A DNA stretch of 64,000 bases, taken from NCBI GenBank assembly GCA_000733355.1, contig JNVV01000002.1, forward strand, positions 387,278 through 451,277. The letters run 5' to 3'. The translations under genes and the position numbers were made by a program. The first letter of the stretch is position 1; each line of letters begins with the position of its first letter. Below the pieces are notes generated by a model. That model was not told the origin of the DNA. It ran no database searches and worked only from the letters and a program-made list of their open reading frames with translations. This document shows, piece after piece, positions 22,282 to 32,672 of this stretch. Origin of the DNA: Falciphora oryzae (Eukaryota; Ascomycota; Sordariomycetes; Magnaporthales; Magnaporthaceae).

Positions 22282-25281
22282 CTACGCATCCTCAATGACA
22301 TCCTTGACAAAGAACCCATGCATCTGCCTAGCCGCCTCCTTGCCCACAACAGGCTCGAGCTCCTCCGTCGTCATGTTGGCCAGCTCTCGTAAATTCTCGA
22401 CCTGCGCCGTGACGGCCCTGATGTTCTTGGGCGTGACGCCAGGGACCACCGACAACATGTCGTGCGGCTCCGTGTTGAACGGCTGGTCGTCGGCCGCCTG
22501 CCCGCCGTCGAGCCCGGCCCGGACGGCCGCGACGGGGTCGGGCTCGGCCTCCTGGGCTTTCAGCCGCTCAAAGATCTCGGCCGTCTCGTAGGGCGACGAC
22601 GACCAGATGATGCGCAGCTTCGGAAACGCGAGCGTCAGCAGCACGAGCTTGGCCTGCAGGTCGGGCGGCTGGTGCGAGGCGGATGCGGCGCGGACGCTGG
22701 TGAGGCTGCCGGACAGGTCGGCAAAGGGCTCGAGCGTGAAGGACTTGCCGTGGTCGAACTCGATGAGCAGCATGGGGCTTTTGTAGTGCTGGAACATGGC
22801 CTCGCACTGCGTGTAGAGGCGGCCGTCCTTCAGGGACGAGATGAGGTCCGAGACCGACTTGCGCTCGACGCAGACGTTGGGAGACAGGATGTAGTCGCCC
22901 ACCGTCAGCATGCAGGGGACGATGATCATGGACCGTCCGTGGATGAGCGAGGGGAGTGAGGAGCGGAACTCGCGCACGTCCACCACGACGCGGGGCGGCT
23001 CGGCCGTCGCCGACGCGCCGAGGCGGCCACCGCCGGCGATGCGCGTGTTGACGGTGCGCAGGAAAGCCTCCTGCGGGTCGTCGGTGGCGGCGTGGGGATC
23101 GGTGACGCCGCCGACGACGACGCTCATGTTTGCGCGCTCCTTGATGAGGCGTGTGAAAGCATCTTTTTCACGCCGGATCGAGGCCAGGTAGTGCTGCTCC
23201 TCGGCGGAGCCGCCGTAATACAAAAAGTAGACGCGCACGCTGCGGTCATTGTGCGACGACCGATACACCTCGACGCGCCGGATGAAGGCGGCGTCGGGCT
23301 CGTACATGACGACCCAGCGCGGCCGCACCTCCTCAAGCACGTGCTCGTCCTGGTCGCCGTCATAGGCGTGCACGGCGACCAGGTCGCGCATGTCGAAGAG
23401 CTCGTAGTAGTCGTCCATGTCCTCGAGTGGATCTGCGATGGCCGTCACATCTGCCTTCTGCTGCGCCTGCTCCTCCTCTTCGCCCTTGGCCTCCGTCTCC
23501 TCCATGAGCCCGGCAACCTCGCCTGGCTTCTCAAAGTACTGGTTTATGCTCCCGTTCTCCGCCCTGCCAGATGAGCTTCCTGCGACGCCGCCACCACGTA
23601 CCCGCCGGCGCTTGTTCGGCGGTGCCCTTCCATGTCCGCCCCCTATCCCTCCCATGCCACCCGATCCGGAGCCAACTCTCTTCGTCATATCTGTTGCGTT
23701 AGCCAGCGCCCTTTGGTTCTCGGCAAAGAGCGTGGCGTTGACCTGGGCGAACTCGCGCTTCCACTTGAGGTAGTTGCGCAGTTTGCGACGCATCATGAAG
23801 CCGGCCGACGGCTCCTCGTCCTCGTCGCCCTCAATGACGGCGGCGCGATCGACGCGGCGCTCACTACGCGGCCGCACGTGCATCGTCTGGAGGAAGTCAC
23901 GCAGCTGCCGGCACGTGTTGGTGTCGGAGCACATGATGAGGATGGTGCCGTTGGAGTCGCCGCCGCCCGAGGCGAAGGACGGGTCGAAGTGCAGGTCGCG
24001 GTCGATCTCGGCCAAGACGTCGGCGAGCACCGCCCACTTGGGCTGCTCCTCCAACACGGGTCGGAGCGCATCCAGGGAGGCCGCCGGGCCGGATGGCTGG
24101 TTTTCGGCGTCCCCAAGTGCCGCTGCGGCCCTTGCCGCCGCTGTACCAACAGCGGCGTAGACTCGTTTCTTACCCAGATCGAAGATGGTCTGGGCGGCGT
24201 CGAGGAACAGCCAGGGCGGCTGGGTCTGACGGGTGGACCCGGGAGGAGGCTTGTGGGCGGCGAGGATAGTGTCGAGCTGCTGCAAGAAGGACACGGCGTC
24301 GAGCGAGACGATCGAGTGGAGCAAACCCCGGAGGACAGTCAAGTCGCCGACGATCTGCTTCGTCTTCCAGCTGAGGCGATGCCAGCTGGGCTCGAGCTGG
24401 CGGCGGACGACGGCATCGAAGTTCTTGGTGAGAGCGCTGTCAAGAGTCCAGTCCTCCATATCGAGTAGGCCCGAGTTGCCCTTCTTCAGCTCGTGGATGC
24501 TGACCTCGACACACTCCATGATGGCGGCCTGGATCTGGGACATGGAATCCGTCATGGGCACCTCGAGCTCGATGACCTCGGCCGTCTTCTTGCCCTCAAG
24601 CGAGTGGGCAACCGACATGTGGAAGCGCGGCCAGAGGGAGGCCTTGCGCAGGAACATGTTACGCATCATGGTAGTCAGGGGCGAGAAGCCATAGGTGAAA
24701 GGCTCCGGGTTGTCCGAGAGGGCCTTTAGGAAGCCGACCTTGTTCTTCTGGCGGTAGATGCGCAGGATGAAGGCCTCGAGCGAGGTGGCAACGGCGCGGT
24801 CGGCGTGCAGCAGGACGAGGCCCGTTATGGACACGGGGTCAAGCAGGCCGGTGAGCAGGTCGACGATGAGGATGCGCGACGTGACGCTGAAGATGCCGCC
24901 CTGTGCGTATATGCGCTCGCGCTGGCCGACGTTTGTGAAGTCGGTGTTGACCACTGTGAGACCGCGGGCCAGGGGGCTCGCGCTGATGGCGGCATGCTCG
25001 GCCAGGGCCTCGCCGATCCAGCCAATCTCGCGGTCGTCGGCACCAACGATGACGACGAGGTTGTTTCCGGCAGCATCGTATGAGTGCAGCAGGTTCGTGA
25101 CCAGGCGCATCAGGCCCAGGCCCTTGGATATGACAACGAGCTCATCCTCTGCGCGCAGCTCTGTGAACAAGTCCTGCTGGTACCCCAGCGGCAGCGAGAG
25201 CTTGACGGGCTGCTGTGCCGGTGGGGTTGGCTGGGCCGCCGCCGCCGCCGGGGCCTGCGACTGTGCTCTCCCGGCGGACAT
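22282..25281 (-). CDS. RAD1: Structure-specific DNA repair endonuclease XPF/Rad1
   Basis: Intronless, 999 aa; corresponds to S. cerevisiae Rad1, S. pombe Rad16 and Neurospora MUS-38. The N-terminal degenerate SF2 helicase-like part begins KLSLPLGYQQDLFTELRAED and has no intact Walker motif, as expected. A basic and acidic linker (KRRRVRGGG, EEEEQAQQ) follows. The ERCC4 nuclease domain carries the GD-x(n)-ERK-x3-D signature: VGDYILSPNVCVERKSVSDL near residues 800-815. A C-terminal tandem helix-hairpin-helix region (MLSVVPGVTPKNIRAVTAQV) ends the protein at KDVIEDA. With an ERCC1/Rad10 partner it cuts 5' of bubbles in nucleotide excision repair and removes 3' flaps in single-strand annealing. 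The start is the first ATG, with an Ala/Pro-rich N-terminus. Confidence 0.95.
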   Translation of the reverse strand: MSAGRAQSQAPAAAAAQPTPPAQQPVKLSLPLGYQQDLFTELRAEDELVVISKGLGLMRLVTNLLHSYDAAGNNLVVIVGADDREIGWIGEALAEHAAISASPLARGLTVVNTDFTNVGQRERIYAQGGIFSVTSRILIVDLLTGLLDPVSITGLVLLHADRAVATSLEAFILRIYRQKNKVGFLKALSDNPEPFTYGFSPLTTMMRNMFLRKASLWPRFHMSVAHSLEGKKTAEVIELEVPMTDSMSQIQAAIMECVEVSIHELKKGNSGLLDMEDWTLDSALTKNFDAVVRRQLEPSWHRLSWKTKQIVGDLTVLRGLLHSIVSLDAVSFLQQLDTILAAHKPPPGSTRQTQPPWLFLDAAQTIFDLGKKRVYAAVGTAAARAAAALGDAENQPSGPAASLDALRPVLEEQPKWAVLADVLAEIDRDLHFDPSFASGGGDSNGTILIMCSDTNTCRQLRDFLQTMHVRPRSERRVDRAAVIEGDEDEEPSAGFMMRRKLRNYLKWKREFAQVNATLFAENQRALANATDMTKRVGSGSGGMGGIGGGHGRAPPNKRRRVRGGGVAGSSSGRAENGSINQYFEKPGEVAGLMEETEAKGEEEEQAQQKADVTAIADPLEDMDDYYELFDMRDLVAVHAYDGDQDEHVLEEVRPRWVVMYEPDAAFIRRVEVYRSSHNDRSVRVYFLYYGGSAEEQHYLASIRREKDAFTRLIKERANMSVVVGGVTDPHAATDDPQEAFLRTVNTRIAGGGRLGASATAEPPRVVVDVREFRSSLPSLIHGRSMIIVPCMLTVGDYILSPNVCVERKSVSDLISSLKDGRLYTQCEAMFQHYKSPMLLIEFDHGKSFTLEPFADLSGSLTSVRAASASHQPPDLQAKLVLLTLAFPKLRIIWSSSPYETAEIFERLKAQEAEPDPVAAVRAGLDGGQAADDQPFNTEPHDMLSVVPGVTPKNIRAVTAQVENLRELANMTTEELEPVVGKEAARQMHGFFVKDVIEDA

Positions 25282-25705
25282 TAGGGAGCGAGAGGGCGGC
25301 GGCAGCCGTCAGCGTGTCTGTCAGCCTTGCGAGCAAGGGCGGCTCATGATCGATCGATCAGCTTGGGCGCCGGGCCAAAATCATGGATGGGACCGGGACC
25401 CTGAAACGCCGTCCGATACTATCCGGACGGTGGCGAGAGATGGAGATAGTTATTTTGTTCCAAACAACAGATAGCACGTCAACGAACAGTCCAGGCACCC
25501 GAGCATTCAAGGTTTCTAACCGGGGCAGGGATGGGTGGTTTTGGCGTTGGTTTGGTGGTGGTTATGGCTGTCATGATGCATTGCTGGCGCGTATTCCAGG
25601 CACCTCATTCATTCCATCTCGTACCTCCGAGCTCTGGTCCGTGCGCTCGGGGCTCAAGGCTCAATAATATCAGCGATAGAGGCCTCCGCAAGAGCCCAAC
25701 TCTAG

Positions 25706-25772
25706 CCCAACCACGAACAGCCCAACCACGAACAGCCCAACCACGAACAGCCCAACCACGAACAGCCCAACC
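25706..25772 (+). repeat. 15-bp minisatellite, 4.5 copies
   Basis: Four perfect copies of CCCAACCACGAACAG followed by a partial CCCAACC. The perfect identity suggests recent slippage expansion. Confidence 0.95.
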
Positions 25773-26193
25773 GGCCGGTAGAACATTCAAGTACATCCAC
25801 AACGGCCAGAACCCGAGCCTCCCGCGCTCCATAAATAAAAAGGCATAAGCACGTCAGTCGGATGTACGTCAGTCGGCGCGCGTCGCATCTGATACAGCTG
25901 GCGGCGAAGCAACGCAGTCGAAGCCTGGAGAGGTGAGAATGCAGCGTGTGATAGGCCCCAACTGAATCGACCCCACTCAGCCCACCTGGGCGCCGCTAAG
26001 AACAGGGGCGTCCTTACGATTCCCAGCGCTGTTCGGCAGAAGGACGACGTCATCAGACGTGTGACAGCATCCATTGCCTCGACGGATTGGATGCCTCCAG
26101 TCATTCATCGTGGCAAGCAGTTGCACCTAGAGGCGGGCGAGACTGAGAGAACATGATACTTTTTGTTTGAAGAGCAAGTTTTGCTGTAAAATA

Positions 26194-26216
26194 AGGGGTC
26201 GCCCTCTGTATTTAAA
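26194..26216 (+). promoter_or_regulatory. STRE-like AGGGG plus TATA box
   Basis: AGGGG at 26194-26198 followed by TATTTAAA at 26209-26216, about 170 bp upstream of the start at 26380; the same arrangement as at 17365-17399. Confidence 0.45.
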
Positions 26217-26379
26217 CCGCCACAGGGAGCTCGGCGTCCAACAATCGCTTCCTCTCCAACCCTCATCCTCCACCAGCACCTAGTTGTCCACACTGCCCAC
26301 TGCCGTCACGCCACTAGCCTACAGAAAACCTCTCAATACAACCTCAACCTTGATTCCTACCATCGTAACAAGACTTACC

Positions 26380-26696
26380 ATGGACCCCAGCAAGCAAGAG
26401 GCCAAGATCCTGCCCGTGCCCGTGCCCGACGCGGACAAGGTCAGTCAAACGACTCCCTCCCACCTTGCCTTCCATAGCATGACTGATACGACGCTTTGAT
26501 ACTGACAAAACTGCCATGTTATTGCACGCAGAGCAACAACAAGGGCTCCTCGACCTTCGCCGACAAAGTCAAGTCTGCGTTCCAGCCCCACAACGCCCAC
26601 CCCGGCCCGGTGCAGCCCAAGAACTTTGACGCGCCCGAGGAGGGCACCAAGGAGGAGAGGCGGGCCAAGGCCCAGGAGCTGAACAAGGAGACCTAA
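26380..26696 (+). CDS. 74-aa hydrophilic small protein, function unknown
   Basis: Two exons, 26380-26439 and 26532-26696, phase 0, with donor GTCAGT and acceptor GCACGCAG. The 74-aa product is highly hydrophilic and probably disordered: MDPSKQEAKILPVPVPDADK, then STFADKVKSAFQPHN and a charged C-terminus rich in Glu/Lys (EEGTKEERRAKAQELNKET). It has no signal peptide, membrane segment or cysteine. The TATA box and AGGGG element suggest induction by stress or development, like other small hydrophilic fungal proteins, but I do not recognise a named family. The start codon has the context TTACC ATG, and no upstream in-frame ATG fits. Confidence 0.65.
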
Positions 26697-27831
26697 GGGG
26701 AGACGCCGTATAATGCCCGCGCGCCTGCTTCGAGGTGCTTTATGAACTCGGTAGTCTAAGCTTGAAGAGATACGATCCTAGTTCGTCTGTGCAATTCCCG
26801 TGATGCTGTGGTGGTGCCCGCATGAACTGCTCAGTGATATCAGGCCTTGTCAGGGTTGTCTGGTACCGACACAGTGCTTCGTCAGGCACCGCGTCGACCC
26901 AACCACCCAACCAAGGGCCCGAGGTTATATCAACTGAAGAAATGGAATCAACCCCCCTGTAGAGTTTAGCGACAATTACAAGATGGAGTGTGGCCGTGGC
27001 TGCTAGTATCCCGAATCAACCGGATGGCTGGCTGCAGCGGGCGAATGCCGCCAGAGGCGTGGCACTGGGGCTGGGCTGACCAGCTTTGGACGCCGACAGG
27101 GCCTACGAGGCGGGCGGGTAACAGTGCCAAAAGACAGTGTGTGGAATTGTGGGCATTGGCGCTGACGACGGCCATGATTCAATGGGCGAAAAAAGGTGCT
27201 GCTTAGGATGATTCGATTGATCCTGTCCCGCTTTTGAAACAACATCCGCGCTTCCATCGAAAAATAGCAGAGCCTTGCGTAAGAGGTGCGAAGCTAGAAG
27301 CCTGCTTGTCTGCTGCCTTGGGTGCGCTCGATAGATTCCATCTCGTTGCCTAGATTTATCTGCCCAGGTTTATTTATACCCTTGGAAACCGGGGAGGGGG
27401 CGTCCCAGGAGCTTTATCCGTCCAGACTCGCATTGCAGCGAGCCTCCAACGCAGCGCACAGGCTCCCGCCCGAGCGAGCACGAGCTGGACTGAGAGGCAG
27501 GCTAGACTGGGTCGCGGGAAATAAGCGCCAACCTGACGCCTACCAAACGAACGACGGCAGCAGAGCCAGCACTGCACTACCGACAGCGCTGCGCACAACA
27601 GCCACGCCGCCACTTTCTTCAGCGCCTGCTCCGATTGATCCCAGACAAAGTAGCCACCCCAAGACCTCCGTCTCTCGCTGCCTCCCATGCCAATGACCCC
27701 CCGCTGAGGAGAGCGAGCACGAGAGAAAGAGGAAAGAGACCTGGGCATCTGGAGACTCGGATCGCATCCATTTGCGTCTCCTGCCCGGCCCTCCCCTGCC
27801 GCCACCACCACACGCTGCCGCCCTTTCCAGA
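26697..27831. other. Intergenic and WASP promoter/leader
   Basis: 3' flank of the 74-aa gene, then the promoter of the WASP gene with a TATTTATA element at 27371-27378, about 460 bp before the start codon, implying a long 5' leader. No separate gene seen. Confidence 0.55.
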
Positions 27832-30008
27832 ATGCCGTCGATCCTTTCCGACGTCGACAAGGAGACGGTCAAGCGCGCCGTGCCCCGGAGGTCGAACAAG
27901 ATCCAAGCCGTCGCCGTCGCCCGCCTCTACGTCGCATACCCCAACAGGACACAATGGACATACACGGGCCTGCAGGGCGCCGTCGTGCTGGCCAACGACC
28001 TCGTCGGCTGCACATATTGGCTGAAGCTGGTCGACATCTCGGTAGGTTCTTTCCAGCTTGAAGCCGTTGAGTACGAGCAGGAGTCGAGTCGAGGTTGCTG
28101 ACTCCCCCCAGCCTGGCGGTAACGGCCTCGTCGTATGGGACCAGGAAATCTACGACACATGGAACTACAACCAGGACCGCGTCTTCTTCCACACCTTCGA
28201 GCTCCAAGACTGCCTGGCTGGACTCAGCTTCGCCGACGAGAAGGAGGCGAAGCAGTTCAAGAAGAAGGTCGACGAGCGCGAAAAGAACGCCGACAAGAAG
28301 ACGAGGGCAAAACCCTTCGACGGCGTGCCCCCGAGCAACACGGGTCACAAACACCATGGCATCCTGGGCGGCATCTTCGGCGGCCACCGCCACCACCACT
28401 CCACGTCCTCGACGCCCCCTGAGTCCCCGCGCACCAGCCTGCCCCCGCCACCCACCAACCACGCGAGGATGTCGTCAGGCAGTCTCAACGGCACCAATGG
28501 CCACGATGCTCCCCAGTCCGAGTTCGCCATCCTCGACGCCTTCGACCCGCAATGGCGGGAGCACTTTGGTGACGACCTCAAGGAGAAGGGGCTGAACGAC
28601 GAATTCATCGTGGCGAACCAGGACTTCATTGTTGAATTCCTCAAACAGGAGCAACAAGCAAGCCACCAGCATGCCCGACAGCCGCCGCCTCCACCGCCGC
28701 CAGCGGCCCCAGCACCGTCGCGTGACCGGGCACCCAGCGTGAGGGCTCCTCCACCACCTCCCCCGCCCCCGGCTGCGTCGCACTCGTCTCATACACCACC
28801 CGCGCCCCCTCCGCCACGACGCGGGGCCGCCCCAGCACCGCCCGCTCCGAGGCGGTCGGCCGCCAAGATAGACGCACCAACAATACATCGGGAGTCTCCT
28901 CCGCCACGGGAAGCCTCGCCACCGTCGCCTCCTCGCCCGCGCTTTGCCGCTCCTCCGCCGCTGCCTGATGCCGGGAAATATGCCAGGATGGATCCTCCTT
29001 CCCAGCGGCCCGTCCCCGCCGCCCCGGGCCCTGCGCCCCCGCCGCGCCCTCCGAAGACCCCGATCGACGACGCGGACGGCTCGCCGAGCCAGCACAGGTT
29101 CGGTGTTCCTCCGCCCTTCAACAGGAGCGTCCCTCCGCCGCCCGCACCCCCAAGCCGGGGCCCCGTCCCCCCTCCGCCTCCGTCGCGCGAACCGGCGAGC
29201 CACCAGACACACCCCGCGCCGCCGCCACCCGCCCCGCCGCTTCCTCCGCCGCTGCCTTCCAAGGCCCCTGCGCCGCCCACGGCACCTCCCCTGCCTCCGC
29301 CGAGCTCGCGTCCCGTGCCTCCACCTCCTGCTCCACCTCCTGTGCTGCCGTCTAGGACCCCGGCATCACCGCCCCAGCCGCCGCCGCTTCCATCTTCAAA
29401 AGCGCCTCCCGCGCCTCCTCCTCCTCCGCCGGGAATGCCACCAGTACCCGGCGGTGCTGCTCCGCCCCCGCCTCCACCTCCCCCGCCACCGGGAGGTCTG
29501 CGTGGCGCCCCGCCGCCGCCCGCTCCACCCCCGCCTCCTCCTGGAGGACTGGGAGGTGCTCCGCCCCCGCCGCCACCGGGACCGCCGCCGGCACCGAGCC
29601 GCGACTCGGGATACTCGTCTGGCGTCCCCGCGCTCCCGGCCGCCGGCGGCGACCCGTCGCGCGCGGGCCTGCTCGCGGGCATCCAGAAGGCCGGCGGTAT
29701 CGGGTCGCTCAAGAAGGTGGACAGGTCCGAGATCCGCGACAGGAGCGGCGCCCAGGTCGGCGGAAGCTCCGACAACGGCCCGCACGGCAGCGGCATGCCC
29801 CCCGCGGGCGCTGCTGTGGCTGGCGCCGGGGCTGGCGGCATGGCCGATGCGCTTGCTGCGGCGCTGCAGAAGCGCAAGGAGAAAGTCAGCAGGAGTGGTA
29901 AGTGCTTTTACTTCGTGTTTACTGTTATACATCTATCGTGAGACCTTCCAACATACTAATACATAGGATGCCCAAACAGATGACGAGGACGATGACGACG
30001 ACTGGTAA
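27832..30008 (+). CDS. WSP1: Wiskott-Aldrich syndrome protein homologue (Las17/Wsp1), Arp2/3 activator
   Basis: Three exons, 27832-28041, 28112-29897 and 29980-30008, give 674 aa. An N-terminal WH1/EVH1 domain spans residues 1 to about 125 (AVARLYVAYPNRTQWTYTGL, then YDTWNYNQDRVFFHTFELQD). A very long proline-rich region of repeated PPPPPP/PAPPPPP motifs would bind profilin and SH3 domains. A WH2 actin-binding motif lies near residues 587-610 (SRAGLLAGIQKAGGIGSLKKV, split here as LLAGIQ then LKKV), followed by a terminal acidic tail, DDEDDDDDW, which binds Arp2/3. The tail is encoded by the 29-nt last exon, so a read-through model ending at 29941 would lose the activating end. No CRIB/GTPase-binding motif is seen, as in yeast Las17. 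Role: actin patch assembly, endocytosis and polarity. Confidence 0.94.
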
Positions 30009-30666
30009 ATGCGTGCAAGGAGTTTGGCGCGAGGAAAAGCCAAGATATCCAGGTTGCCTCGAGAGAACGACAGGCCCCTGAGGAGGTGGTTTGCCGCAAA
30101 GCGGGCCAGGCGAAGGAAAAGTTTGAAGACATCTCGCCAATAGGCCCACGCTACTGCTATAACCACGACGGACCGAAGAAGCAGTCGGTCAAGCCGAGAA
30201 TTATACCAGGACAAGAGATTGATTGACGACCGGCACGAGGAAGTTCGACAAGAGTAGAGGAAGGGAGACGGATGGAGTATATATCTTCTGAATTCAAGAT
30301 CCATAAGAACAGATTCTAAGGAGCATCCAGTTAATTGCCTTGGCCCAGGTTGGCTATAACGTCGAGTTGGTTGCCGATGCTGTCAACAGGCTCATGGTTT
30401 GGCTCGGGGCCTAGCAAAGGAAAAGAGTGTCACGTCACAGCCGCAAGACGTCGCCGGCTGTATCAATGCATATCTAGATAAATTAAAGATTATATAAGAC
30501 ATGCCTCCCCCTATGGCCTCGCTTGCGATGATATATCTAGATATGATGATCTACAGCGCCCGGTGACTCTCTTCTCCCCGGGGTAGTAGTATAAGCAGCA
30601 AAGCCATACATCCCTTTCCTCGTCCCTCCCCACTCCCACTCCCACCCCTCCTAGCGCCACTCCCCC
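30009..30666. other. Convergent 3' flanks, no gene seen
   Basis: About 660 bp between the convergent WASP and aldehyde dehydrogenase genes; AT-rich around 30470-30545. Confidence 0.6.
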
Positions 30667-32672
30667 TCAGCCGTTCTTCACAATGCCCAGCAGCCCGCCC
30701 AGCTTCCTGCCGAGCGTGAGGCCGTACCCGACCTCGACGACGCCCCTCGCGAAGCGCCAGGACCTCTCCTGGTCGCGGATCGGGTACTGGATGGGCGGCG
30801 GGATCGGGGTGCGGACGCGGAGCCAGCCCCAGCGGTCCTCGCAGATGGACTTTGCGTTAGAGATGGCGCGGAGCCCCTCCTCGCCCGCGAAGCGGCCGTA
30901 GCCGGAGCCGCCGACGCCGCCGAACGGGAGCTGGACGGCGTAGTAGGCGGCAAAGTCGTTGACGGCCACCATGCCCGTGTGCATCCCCTTGACGACCTCG
31001 CGCAGGACCGGGTCGCGGTCGCCGCCAAAGACGGAGCCGCCGAGGCCAAAGTTGGGCGCGTTGGCGATGGACAGGACGGCGCGGGACGTGTTTTCCGGGC
31101 AGCGCATGAGCACCATGATGGGGCCGAAGCACTCCTCGCGGGCCAGGGCCATGTCCGGGGTGACGTCGACGATGAGGGTCGGGGAGAAGTAGTGGCCCTT
31201 GGGGTGGGCCGGGTGGATGTAGCGGCGGCCGCCGGCGAGAAGGCGCGCGCCGTCCTTAACCGCGTCCGCGACCAGGGCCTCGAGGCGGTCAAAGGCGGCG
31301 TCCGAGACCATGGCGCCCACGTCGGCGTCGGTGGGTCCGGGCCCCAGGCGCAGGGCTCGGACGCGCGGGGTCAGGGTGTCGACGAGGGTGTCGTAGACGC
31401 GCGGGGTGGCGATGATGCGCTCGATTCCGATGCAGTTCTGGCCGGCGGACTGGAAGGTGCCGCGGAGGAGGACCTCGACGATGCGGGTCAGGTCGCCGCG
31501 AGCCGAGTCGAGCACGACGCAGGCGTCCTTGCCGCCGAGCTCGGCGCAGACGGGGGTCAGGGCCTTTGCGGCCGAGGCGGCGACCTTGTGGGCGACGGCC
31601 TGGGAGCCGATGAAGGTGATGTGCGAGATGCCCGGGTGCGACGTGATGCGCTCGGCGACCTGGGGCCAGCAGGCGACCGTCTGGATCAGGGCCGGGTCGT
31701 GGCCGTGGGCGACGAGGGCGCCGCGGGCGATGCTGGTGAAGTAGGCCGAGCTCCAGGCCGTGTTCTCCGAGACCTTTGTAAGGATGCCGTTGCCGGCGAA
31801 GATGGCCGAGATGATGGGGCCGAGCAGGTTGTGGAACGGGTAGTTCCACGACACGAGGGCGGCGATGACGCCCAGGGGCTCGTAGTGGACGCTGTTGCGC
31901 TTGTACATCATGAGCAGGTTGGTCGGCCGCCGGTTGGGCCGCAGCGCCGCCTCGCCGTGCGCCAGCGTCCACTGCAGGCGCTCGACCGTGACGAGAATCT
32001 CGCCCAGCTGCGCGTCCACCATAGTCTTGCCCGAGTCGAGGCACGCCACCCGGCAGATCTCGTCCTGGTTGTCGAGGATGTGCTGCAGCATCGACCGCAG
32101 CACCCGCCGCCGCTCCCGGAAGCTGGTCTGTGCCCACGTCCTCTGCGCCGCCGCCGCCTGCTCGATGGCCCGGTCGACGGCCGCCGGGGTGGATGGGTTG
32201 ATGAAGCCGAGGGACTGGCCCGTCGCGGGCGCGTAGCACTGGATCGCCGAGGAGCCTGGGACCTGGAAGGCGAGAGAGACGAGATGTCAGGACATGTTCT
32301 GTTCTAAAGCGATGAGGGGAGGGACAGCCGGACGCACCTTCAGGCTGGGCTGGTCCAGTATCTCCTCCGTGTCGGGCATCTTGGCCGGAGGAACGGTATA
32401 CCGCCTCGGCTTGTCGCTCTCGACCGACAGGGTGTAGGCGAGGGCGAGCCCGCCGAGGACTGCGACTACGACGGCAATGACATAGGGGCTTTTGTACACA
32501 TCAGGTGGCCTATGAAGGTCTCGATCAGTTTGGTCTGGTACCACACACCGCACCCTCTGGGGCTTCTGCCTTCTTTGATCAGGTATACTTACAGCGGGTG
32601 ATTCTTTTGCTGTTCAACAAGCAGAGCCTGGGCCTGGCGAGCCCAGCCCTGAAGGGTCTCAATCGCAGCCAT
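30667..32672 (-). CDS. Membrane-anchored aldehyde dehydrogenase (Msc7-like)
   Basis: Exons 32672-32593, 32509-32338 and 32262-30667 give 615 aa. The first exon supplies MAAIETLQGWARQAQALLVE and joins in phase to a transmembrane segment (YVIAVVVAVLGGLALAYTL, about residues 34-52). The ALDH domain follows: NYPFHNLLGPI, ELGGKDACVVL with the general-base Glu, FQSAGQNCIGIERI with the catalytic Cys, EECFGPIMVL, and PFGGVGGSGYGRF. The N-terminal anchor and overall sequence resemble yeast Msc7 (YHR039C), an ER-associated ALDH-family protein of unclear substrate. Starting at a methionine within exon 2's upstream intron sequence would give a less sensible N-terminus. Introns are 83 and 75 bp. Confidence 0.88.

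Larger units (their letters stand above)
25282..26379. other. Intergenic, 1.1 kb, repeat and promoter elements
   Basis: Separates divergent XPF/Rad1 and the 74-aa gene. It holds a 15-bp tandem repeat (25706-25772), two copies of ACGTCAGTCGG (25851-25861, 25866-25876) containing a CRE/bZIP-like ACGTCA, and the AGGGG/TATA promoter near 26194-26216. No gene seen. Confidence 0.55.

Noticed and set aside
28789..29877. 362-aa glycine-rich minus-strand open frame
   Set aside because: The complement of the WASP proline-rich region (CCN codons read as GGN).
30979..32307. 442-aa plus-strand open frame
   Set aside because: It is the antisense shadow of the aldehyde dehydrogenase, whose catalytic motifs are clear on the minus strand.
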